DNA of 11,812 bases. Origin: Clostridia bacterium. GTDB taxonomy: Bacteria > Bacillota_A > Clostridia > Christensenellales > Aristaeellaceae. A program made the position numbers and the translations under genes. The stretch's first letter is position 1, and the number at the start of each line of letters is the position of its first letter. This document shows positions 7,351 through 11,812 of this stretch, one piece after another. The notes under the pieces are model-generated. The model did no database searches and had not been told where the DNA came from. It was given only the letters and a program-made list of their open reading frames with translations. The stretch is from assembly GCA_017938645.1 (NCBI GenBank), contig JAGBBE010000061.1, forward strand, positions 1 through 11,812. Direction: 5' to 3'.

Positions 7351-7751
7351 GCGTCCTCCTTCGGGATGTCGTCCACGATCTGCACGCCGCTATTCTCCGG
7401 CTTGTCCTTCACAACGTTGTATCTCTTCATGAGTTCCTTGGCCGCATCCAATCTGCTCTCCAAGCTGGCCTCCAGTCCGAACTGGTCTTTGACCTGGTTG
7501 CGCATCACGGCCGTGTAAAACTGAATCACCTCATCAGCAGAAGCGACCAATTCTTCCTTCTGCTTCTCCATGCGCAGCTTGATGTATTCGGCTACTTTAA
7601 CATTCTTCAACAGGCGGCTTCCCTGCGCACCTGCTGTTTTTTCGCTGTATCCTGCCAGTCTGGCGGCCTCAGATCGGTTTCCCGTGCGGATGAATTCTTC
7701 TGCGAATTTCAACTGCATCTTTGGAAGCTTTACTTCTTCCGGCGCATTCAC
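7341..7751 (-). CDS. terS: Terminase small subunit
   Basis: A 136-aa protein directly before terL. The N-terminus shows the Terminase_2 pattern: LPKMQLKFAEEFIRTGNRSEAARLAGYSEKTAGAQGSRLL-type sequence at residues 9-48, with the helix-turn-helix core NRSEAARLAGYS at 25-36 that recognises the packaging site. LKNVKVAEYIKLRMEK at about 48-63 continues the family pattern. A helical central part forms the oligomer ring, and the C-terminus (SGVQIVDDIPKED) would contact TerL. The start is GTG at 7751, overlapping the previous stop as GTGA. No close ribosome binding site is present, so translation is probably coupled to the 81-aa gene upstream. It determines pac or cos recognition, but the window does not tell which mode is used. 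Confidence 0.93.
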   Translation of the reverse strand: MNAPEEVKLPKMQLKFAEEFIRTGNRSEAARLAGYSEKTAGAQGSRLLKNVKVAEYIKLRMEKQKEELVASADEVIQFYTAVMRNQVKDQFGLEASLESRLDAAKELMKRYNVVKDKPENSGVQIVDDIPKEDACR

Positions 7752-7993
7752 TCGTCATCACCGTCCGCGTCCTCCAGCAGTTTCGCCAGTGCCTTGACAA
7801 CCTCCACCATTTTGTAGGTTGTGCAGACCGTTTTGTTGCTCTTTTCTCCCGGTTTTTTCTCTCGGACAACCGTATATTTCGTCACCATCCGCCCTTTTTC
7901 CGGTGAAAAGTGTTGAAACTGATTGATGCGGACATGCACGCCTTTGGCGGCCAGTCCTCGCGTCAGCTTCCTTGCCGTCTTTCTGAAATCCAT
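7748..7993 (-). CDS. Hypothetical 81-aa phage protein before terS
   Basis: Starts MDFRKTARKLTRGLAAKGVH with an AAAGGAGG site about 7 nt before the ATG at 7993, and ends ADGDDE with its TGA overlapping the terS GTG. It is basic in the first two thirds (RINQFQHFSPEKGRMVTKY, then VREKKPGEKSNKT) and acidic at the very end. No cysteine motif, membrane segment or recognised domain. It is the first gene of the late cassette, and terS translation appears coupled to it, so it may be made in matching amounts. A packaging-related or small nucleic-acid-binding role is only a guess. Confidence 0.75.
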   Translation of the reverse strand: MDFRKTARKLTRGLAAKGVHVRINQFQHFSPEKGRMVTKYTVVREKKPGEKSNKTVCTTYKMVEVVKALAKLLEDADGDDE

Positions 7994-8020
7994 GCCCGCC
8001 TCCTTTCTCGCCCTTCTCCT

Positions 8021-8092
8021 TCACTCATGAACCCACGGTCCCGCCTCTCCGCTTTTGTCGGGTTCCTGCCCGCTGCGCGATGGAAGGATCAT
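8021..8092 (-). CDS. Possible 23-aa leader peptide in the late leader
   Basis: A short frame, MILPSRSGQEPDK and on to GPWVHE, lies between the strong terminator at 8116-8147 and the 81-aa gene. An imperfect AGAGGG site is 8 nt before the ATG. The codons look ordinary, but the size is too small for a codon-use argument and I recognise no homolog. It could be chance, or a leader peptide. It ends 28 nt before the next gene's ATG. Confidence 0.2.
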   Translation of the reverse strand: MILPSRSGQEPDKSGEAGPWVHE

Positions 8093-8115
8093 GCGCAGCA
8101 CCCTCTGATGGTATG

Positions 8116-8147
8116 AAAAAGGAGCAGCGCCGCTTCCGGCCTGCTCC
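8116..8147 (-). terminator. Strong intrinsic terminator in the late leader
   Basis: On the minus strand GGAGCAG pairs with CTGCTCC and encloses a second stem, GCCG with CGGC, around a GAAG loop with one bulged G, followed directly by TTTTT (8120-8116). This is an 11-bp GC-rich hairpin plus a U tract, read directly from the sequence. It lies downstream of the regulator gene and also downstream of the extended -10 promoter at 8186-8194. It can therefore end both the early transcript and the new late transcript unless readthrough is controlled. Confidence 0.88.
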
Positions 8148-8205
8148 CTTGACATCTGGTTATTTCGCTTTTTTCTCTGAGTATGATTATATCACGCCTT
8201 GACAT
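8147..8205. repeat. Pair of direct repeats CCTTGACAT, 50 bp apart
   Basis: The 9-mer CCTTGACAT occurs on the plus strand at 8147-8155 and again at 8197-8205, exactly 50 bp apart start to start (nearly five helical turns). On the transcribed strand one copy (ATGTCAAGG) lies between the expected -35 and -10 of the late promoter; the other lies at about +25 to +33, touching the foot of the terminator hairpin. Exact repeat and spacing are seen; an operator role is inferred. Confidence 0.4.
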
Positions 8206-8215
8206 ACTGAAACAA
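8186..8215 (-). promoter_or_regulatory. Extended -10 promoter ahead of the late cassette
   Basis: Minus strand: TGATATAAT at 8194-8186 is a perfect extended -10 (TG-N-TATAAT). No good -35 exists: at 17-18 bp spacing the sequence is TGTTTC or TTGTTT, and that place is occupied by a tandem repeat unit. The predicted transcription start is near 8179. A perfect -10 without a -35, with repeats in its place, is the usual look of an activator-dependent promoter. The predicted untreated transcript is only about 64 nt before the terminator at 8116-8147. Confidence 0.72.
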
Positions 8216-8234
8216 CCTGAAAATTACTGAAAAT
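8205..8234 (-). repeat. Three tandem 10-bp repeats over and upstream of the -35 region
   Basis: Read on the minus strand, three adjacent 10-mers are ATTTTCAGTA, ATTTTCAGGT and TGTTTCAGTA; the core TTTCAG recurs at an exact 10-bp period, so all copies face the same side of the helix. With a start near 8179 they cover about -55 to -26. The first copy overlaps the last codons and stop of the regulator gene. They are best read as an activator binding site; the likely ligand is the HTH protein encoded immediately upstream. Confidence 0.65.
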
Positions 8235-8727
8235 TTTTTTGGGCCATTTTCGCCTCTTTTTTCCTTGCGTGGCCTTGTTTTTTTGCCCTTCTGGCTTGCT
8301 CAATTTCCGATTTGTAATTCCATCCCGTTCTGCCGGTCATTCCGATGTGCTCGGCAGCCTCTTCCACGCTCATGCGCATGAGGTAATACCCCCGGCAAAA
8401 CTCCTGCATTTCTGCCTTCATGTCCGATCTGGCGATGATCTTTTCGCTCTGCGCACGCATGCGTCTGAGTGTCTGTTCTTCCTGCTGCAGCTCCTCCAGC
8501 AGCGCTTCGCACTCCCGCTTGCTTCCATCCAGTCCGCATGGCTCGCCGCTTCCCGTGGGCATGCCCGTCATCGCCGGCGATTTGTATCCGCCCTTCGGCG
8601 CGATGACGTTGCACTTGGCGCGGATGCGCGCAACCTTGCCAACCTGCACCCGCGTCCTCTCCAGCGCGCAAAGCTCCGCTTCCCTCATCCCGTCAAATCT
8701 CCTTCCTGCCCATGTGATGCCGCGCAT
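8224..8727 (-). CDS. ArpU/DUF1492-like late-gene regulator (HTH protein)
   Basis: A 167-aa protein starting MRGITWAGRRFDGM. The ATG at 8727 is chosen over 8733 because AAAAGGAG is 8 nt before it but only 2 nt before 8733; the frame upstream of that overlaps the previous gene. Order: an N-terminal part with GGYKSPAMTGMPTGSG at about 46-61, a coiled-coil helix (ECEALLEELQQEEQTLRRMR, about 72-91), then a C-terminal helix-turn-helix, YYLMRMSVEEAAEHIGMTGR at about 114-133, resembling sigma-70 region 4, and a very basic tail. Proteins of this build lie just before terminase genes in Bacillota phages and switch on late genes. Here a promoter with phased repeats begins at its stop codon, which fits. 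The family name is by pattern and position, not by search. Confidence 0.7.
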   Translation of the reverse strand: MRGITWAGRRFDGMREAELCALERTRVQVGKVARIRAKCNVIAPKGGYKSPAMTGMPTGSGEPCGLDGSKRECEALLEELQQEEQTLRRMRAQSEKIIARSDMKAEMQEFCRGYYLMRMSVEEAAEHIGMTGRTGWNYKSEIEQARRAKKQGHARKKEAKMAQKNFQ

Positions 8728-8743
8728 GCGCATCGCTCCTTTT

Positions 8744-8944
8744 CTATTCGTCCGCCACTCGGCTGAATGCTCTTGCAATGACAACCAACTTGCTCATCGC
8801 CTTTGCGCGCTCTCGCAGATCCCTTGCACGCCGCATACACTTTTCGTCCGTCGGCGGTTCGGCTATGTCAGCGGCCAGTTTTCTGCATCTCTCGGCTTCT
8901 TCGGCAACAATGTTGATCGCTTCCAGGACGGTCATGTCGTTCAT
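8744..8944 (-). CDS. Hypothetical 66-aa helical protein
   Basis: Starts MNDMTVLEAINIVAEEAERC at the ATG at 8944, with GGAAGGAG upstream inside the end of the MazG-like gene, and ends SRVADE 11 nt before the regulator's ATG pair. It is almost entirely helix-forming, with two charged amphipathic stretches (about 6-27 and 36-50) and two cysteines (20 and 36). No recognised domain. Its tight placement between the MazG-like gene and the regulator shows it is part of the same transcript; a small helical accessory protein is all that can be said. Confidence 0.72.
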   Translation of the reverse strand: MNDMTVLEAINIVAEEAERCRKLAADIAEPPTDEKCMRRARDLRERAKAMSKLVVIARAFSRVADE

Positions 8945-8947
8945 ACG

Positions 8948-9358
8948 TTACTCCTTCCCGTGCTTCCACGGCCTGCCTTTGTTGAACGCAATCTTGCTCA
9001 TCACAGCGCCATTCCAGTCCATACCCAGATATCCGCACACGTCGCCGGTCATAATGGTTACATCTGCAGCCTCTTCTGCATAGTGCTCAGGGTCATCAGC
9101 GGCAGCGTACATTTCCGCGGCCTCTTCCATGATCCGCATAGCCAGCTTTCTGCGCTTGCGCACCGGGTCTTTGATCTTGTCGAACTCTTCAAACAGCCCG
9201 TGCGCCACCGCGTCCTTATAGATCTCGTCTCGCAAGGAATTGAGTGTAAGCGTCGGTTCTCCCTCTATCAGAAAAATGTCCCGCTGACCCATTACCGGGC
9301 CTTCTCTGAATCTTATCTTTTCAAGCAACGCATTTGCGTTAATCGCTCTGACTTTCAT
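8948..9358 (-). CDS. MazG-like nucleotide pyrophosphohydrolase
   Basis: A 136-aa protein. The MazG-type metal-binding pattern is visible: EEAAEM with Glu78, Glu79 and Glu82, then EEAADV with Glu96 and Asp99, 13 residues apart, fitting EExxE...ExxD. A C-terminal KIAFNKGRPWKHGK at about 122-135 matches the N-x-x-R and KHG residues of phage MazG-like proteins. Such enzymes hydrolyse (d)NTPs to monophosphates and may lower (p)ppGpp or clean damaged nucleotides. The first 70 residues (LTLNSLRDEIYKDAVAHGLF, then KIKDPVRKRRKLAMRI) form a helical lead. The ATG at 9358 has GGAGG 12 nt upstream and overlaps the previous gene by 20 bp. Substrate is not deducible. Confidence 0.82.
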   Translation of the reverse strand: MKVRAINANALLEKIRFREGPVMGQRDIFLIEGEPTLTLNSLRDEIYKDAVAHGLFEEFDKIKDPVRKRRKLAMRIMEEAAEMYAAADDPEHYAEEAADVTIMTGDVCGYLGMDWNGAVMSKIAFNKGRPWKHGKE

Positions 9359-9971
9359 ATCCCACGCTTTCCTCCAGCATCTCGTCCATGTTCATCTGTC
9401 CATTCAGCTGTCCGGCCGCCGCTTCCGGCTTTTCCTCGTCCTGCCAGCCGAATACCGTGAAATTGGTCATCCTTGCCAGGTAATTCCGGATGGCGTATCC
9501 CTCTTTCTTGGCCATCGGCTTGATGATCGCCGTGGTGATCAGGCCGTCGCCGACGATGATCAGCGGTTCGCCGTCGATGTTCTCGCTGGCGTGATAGCTC
9601 GTATAGCCCGCTGTCTTTTCCGCCGCGTCGATGTACGCCTGCTCTACGAAGAACATGCCGCCCTCATACATCAGCGGGAGGATGGCCTCGCCGTGATAGC
9701 TGATCTCCCAGCCCGGACGCAACTCAATGAGCTGATTTTTATACTCGCACATCGGGCACATGCGGCTGTCCTTCATCGGTTTGAGTTCGATCGGAATATC
9801 CTCTTCCACGTCCGGCCAGTCAAAGAGCGTCTTGATGCTCTTAGGCGTGATCGGCAGCTCCTCCGCCGGATACGCCGCATTGCGTGTACCGATCAGGGTT
9901 CTCCCCCCCTGCCTGTAAATGATGCAGCACTTCTCATTCTTGCAAAGCGCCTTGATTCGGGTGAATTTCAA
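9339..9971 (-). CDS. Hypothetical 210-aa phage protein with cysteine pairs
   Basis: The start is a TTG at 9971: AAGGAGG (9981-9987) lies 9 nt upstream, and the TTG overlaps the preceding small gene's stop as TTGA. The protein begins MKFTRIKALCKNEKCCIIYR and has Cys10, Cys15 and Cys16 plus a C-P-M-C knuckle at 72-75, which could bind zinc. Middle: ELRPGWEISYHGEAILPLMY; later EPLIIVGDGLITTAIIKP and YLARMTNFTVFGW. The C-terminal 35 residues are acidic and polar (QLNGQMNMDEMLEES). I do not recognise the family. It belongs to the run of accessory genes between the methyltransferase and the late regulator. Confidence 0.78.
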   Translation of the reverse strand: MKFTRIKALCKNEKCCIIYRQGGRTLIGTRNAAYPAEELPITPKSIKTLFDWPDVEEDIPIELKPMKDSRMCPMCEYKNQLIELRPGWEISYHGEAILPLMYEGGMFFVEQAYIDAAEKTAGYTSYHASENIDGEPLIIVGDGLITTAIIKPMAKKEGYAIRNYLARMTNFTVFGWQDEEKPEAAAGQLNGQMNMDEMLEESVGYESQSD

Positions 9972-10135
9972 GATCCTCCGCCTCCTTGTCCATTGATCAC
10001 GGATACTTTATCGCATCCGTGCCAGCATTGACTGCCTTCATAGTTCTTCACGAATCTCGGTGTGATGCTCAGCAGAATTCGGCTTTTCCCGTTTCGCATC
10101 CTCGGAATCGCGTTTTTCTTTTTCTTTCTGCTCAT
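9968..10135 (-). CDS. Small 55-aa basic protein with CWHGC motif
   Basis: ATG at 10135 overlaps the methyltransferase stop as ATGA, with GGAGGAGG close upstream. The frame runs to the TGA at 9968, which overlaps the TTG start of the next gene. The N-terminus is strongly basic (MSRKKKKNAIPRMRNGK); then SRILLSITPRFVKNY and a C-W-H-G-C motif at residues 37-41 that could bind a metal. The final GQGGGGS is dictated by the next gene's ribosome binding site inside these codons. Function unknown; nucleic-acid binding would fit the charge. Confidence 0.7.
   Translation of the reverse strand: MSRKKKKNAIPRMRNGKSRILLSITPRFVKNYEGSQCWHGCDKVSVINGQGGGGS
9981..9987 (-). promoter_or_regulatory. Ribosome binding site that fixes a TTG start
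   Basis: AAGGAGG on the minus strand, 9 nt before the TTG at 9971, is near-consensus and is the reason for accepting a non-ATG start for the 210-aa gene. Confidence 0.8.
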
Positions 10136-11812
10136 GCGTCCTCCTCCAGCAAGTCAAACAGGGTCGGTGCGCACCTCTGCGCTTCTGCCGCTTGCAGATA
10201 TCCCACGCCATCCCGGAAGTAATCCGCGTTCAGCTCGGTTCCCATGCCCCGTCTGCCCATGTCCAGGGCCACCTTCGGTACTGTGAACAGACCAGCGAAA
10301 GGATCAAAGACCAGATCACCCTCATTGGAATAGCGCCGGATCAATCGCTCCACGATATCCAGCTGCAAAGGACACACATGCATCTGTGCGCGGCGCTGGC
10401 TCTGCGTAGTGTTGAGCGTGCGCATGCGGTTGATGTCGTCCCACACCTGATCTGTCCAGCTGCCAGGCGCAACCACCATGAACGTTGCTGGCAGCCTGCC
10501 ATCCTCATCCAGCTTGAGCGCCAGCTTCACATGCTCGTCATAGCTGTACACATTGTCCCGGCTGAACTGACGGTAGAGAGCTTGCAGCTTGGTGACTGGC
10601 GCGCTGGCCAGCTCCTTCTTTTCCACCAGCCTGTCTCCGCTGGATCGCCAGTAGCCGTGCGCATCGATCTGCCACTGTGCGCGTGTGTATTCCTCCTTGC
10701 TCTTGGTGACAGGCTCGTCCGCATAGGCGCGGCTGGTATCTGTGGGCAGCTTGCGGAAGAGCAGGATATACTCCGGGCAACCAACGCCCATCTTCGTACC
10801 ATCCTTGCATTGCTCCGTCCAGCCCAGACGATACGTCTGGTTGTTCTCCCTCACAACATCGGTGACAACCGTGATCATGCCGAAGTACTGGAAGCCATGG
10901 CACATGTAATGCTGGATGCACATCGCATGGAACGGCTCCATCGTGGGCATGCCCGTGCCTGTTGCATTGCCAAAGAGAACACGATCTTTCACATGGCAGG
11001 CGAACACCCGGCCGGGCTTGAGGATCTTAAGAAGGTTCGGACTGAGATAATCCATCTGCTCAAAGAACTTTGCCGTGTTCTCGTTGTGTCCGAAATCGTT
11101 GTAGCTCGGTGTGTATTCGTAGTGATTAGAGAAGGGGATGCTGGTCACAATCAGATCAACGCTGTTTTCCTGCATCCTTCCCGTCTCTTCCACGCAGTCT
11201 GCATGAATCGCCTTGAAGCGTTCGCCGCAGACTTCCAGTCTTTCAACGCCCATACTGCGCTGCATCCTTTCCGCAATCAGGCCATTGTGCAAGCCGTACT
11301 TCTTGACGATGGCAACCATCTGACGCTGCAGCTCATCATGCTGCGCCCACTTTTTAAGCAGCGCCGCCTTGACCTGCGCTTCGCTCTCCGTGTAGATGAT
11401 GTCGATGATCACCTTCTCCGTCTGAAGGAAACGATAGATGCGATGGATGGCCTGAATGAAATCATTGAACTTATAGTCGATACCCAAGAAGATTGCCCGG
11501 TGACAATGCCGCTGGAAGTTGCAGCCCTGTCCGCTGATCTCTTTCTTGGTTGCCAGCAACCGGATGCGTCCCTCGGAGAAGTCGACCACGCGCCGCTCTC
11601 GCTCATCCAGATCTTGCGTGCCGTACACTTCCACGGCTTCCGGGATTGCCTGTTTGATGGCATGGCGCTCACTTTCCAGATCATGCCACAGGATGAAATG
11701 ATCATCAGGCGCAGCGCTCACCAGCTCCACCATTTTGCGGACCCGCGCAAAAAGGCTCTCGCGTTTTTCCCTCGCTTCGTCCTGAAGAGAGATGCTTGCA
11801 TCCCGGATCAGC
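10132..11812 (-). CDS. Helicase / DNA methyltransferase fusion (N-terminus beyond window)
   Basis: The frame stays open past the ATG at 11733 to the window edge, adding 26 codons (LIRDASISLQDEAREKRESL and on), so the gene is 5'-partial, at least 559 aa. Counting from the Met at 11733: residues 10-115 form the second RecA-like domain of a superfamily 2 helicase, with motif V-like KEISGQGCNFQ (64-74) and motif VI QAIHRIYRFLQ (94-104). The methyltransferase follows: SIPF at 198-201 in place of the usual S/D-P-P-Y/F (motif IV), GRVFACHVKD at 241-250, and DPFAG at 477-481 (motif I). Motif IV before motif I is the beta-class order of N4-cytosine/N6-adenine enzymes. Likely role: modifying phage DNA against host restriction. 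The recognised site is not deducible. Confidence 0.88.
   Translation of the reverse strand, partial: LIRDASISLQDEAREKRESLFARVRKMVELVSAAPDDHFILWHDLESERHAIKQAIPEAVEVYGTQDLDERERRVVDFSEGRIRLLATKKEISGQGCNFQRHCHRAIFLGIDYKFNDFIQAIHRIYRFLQTEKVIIDIIYTESEAQVKAALLKKWAQHDELQRQMVAIVKKYGLHNGLIAERMQRSMGVERLEVCGERFKAIHADCVEETGRMQENSVDLIVTSIPFSNHYEYTPSYNDFGHNENTAKFFEQMDYLSPNLLKILKPGRVFACHVKDRVLFGNATGTGMPTMEPFHAMCIQHYMCHGFQYFGMITVVTDVVRENNQTYRLGWTEQCKDGTKMGVGCPEYILLFRKLPTDTSRAYADEPVTKSKEEYTRAQWQIDAHGYWRSSGDRLVEKKELASAPVTKLQALYRQFSRDNVYSYDEHVKLALKLDEDGRLPATFMVVAPGSWTDQVWDDINRMRTLNTTQSQRRAQMHVCPLQLDIVERLIRRYSNEGDLVFDPFAGLFTVPKVALDMGRRGMGTELNADYFRDGVGYLQAAEAQRCAPTLFDLLEEDA

Noticed and set aside
7348..7360. Identical 13-mer at the terL start and at the 55-aa gene start (10133-10145), AGGAGGACGCATG on the minus strand
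   Set aside because: Both are near-consensus ribosome binding site plus ATG contexts ending an E-D-A coding stretch; chance or convergence is enough, and there is no wider similarity.
8022..8067. GAACCC/GGGTTC inverted repeat as a tRNA remnant or terminator
   Set aside because: The loop is about 26-30 nt, no T tract follows, and no acceptor or anticodon stem can be built around it.
8199..8232. A TTGACA on the plus strand as a rightward promoter -35
   Set aside because: No acceptable -10 occurs 16-19 bp downstream, and no plus-strand gene follows. The second TTGACA at 8149 has its nearest TATGAT at 27 bp, too far.

Overview
The window is part of a tailed-phage (siphovirus-type) genome or prophage. 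Every gene I can support is on the minus strand, so the biological order runs from position 11812 down to 1. The DNA is moderately GC-rich. Genes are packed with 1-20 bp overlaps or very short gaps and usually have strong AGGAGG-type ribosome binding sites. An SPP1-type portal and MuF protein, a DUF4355-type scaffold, a DUF6440-type protein and a small ArpU/DUF1492-like regulator sit together. This combination suggests a phage of a Bacillota host, probably a gut-type Clostridia. The host is inferred; nothing in the window proves it. No integrase, tRNA, insertion sequence, CRISPR array or attachment site was seen.

Right part (11812 to 8224), end of the early/middle region. A helicase/DNA methyltransferase fusion, cut by the window edge, is followed by a 55-aa basic protein, a 210-aa orphan with cysteine pairs, a MazG-like nucleotide pyrophosphohydrolase, a 66-aa orphan and a 167-aa helix-turn-helix protein resembling the late-gene regulators found just before terminase genes.

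Switch region (8234 to 7994). This 230-bp non-coding gap is the most interesting part. It holds three tandem, exactly 10-bp-phased repeats, an extended -10 promoter (TGATATAAT) that lacks a good -35, and a strong intrinsic terminator starting only about 30 nt after the predicted transcription start. The layout recalls the lambda pR'/tR' late switch, with the adjacent regulator gene as the obvious candidate controller.

Left part (7993 to 1), packaging and head cassette in classical order: an 81-aa orphan, small terminase, large terminase, a small predicted exported DUF6440-like protein, portal, MuF-type minor head protein, an intercistronic terminator, scaffold, major capsid protein, head-tail connector, head-closure protein, an HK97 gp10-like tail-completion protein and a partial tail-terminator-like protein. 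TerS and TerL bind and pump DNA through the portal; scaffold and capsid protein build the procapsid; the last four small proteins close the head and join it to the tail. The gp10-like gene has no normal in-frame start: an ideally placed ribosome binding site and ATG are out of frame by one base at a short G run, which points to a one-base deletion or a sequence error.
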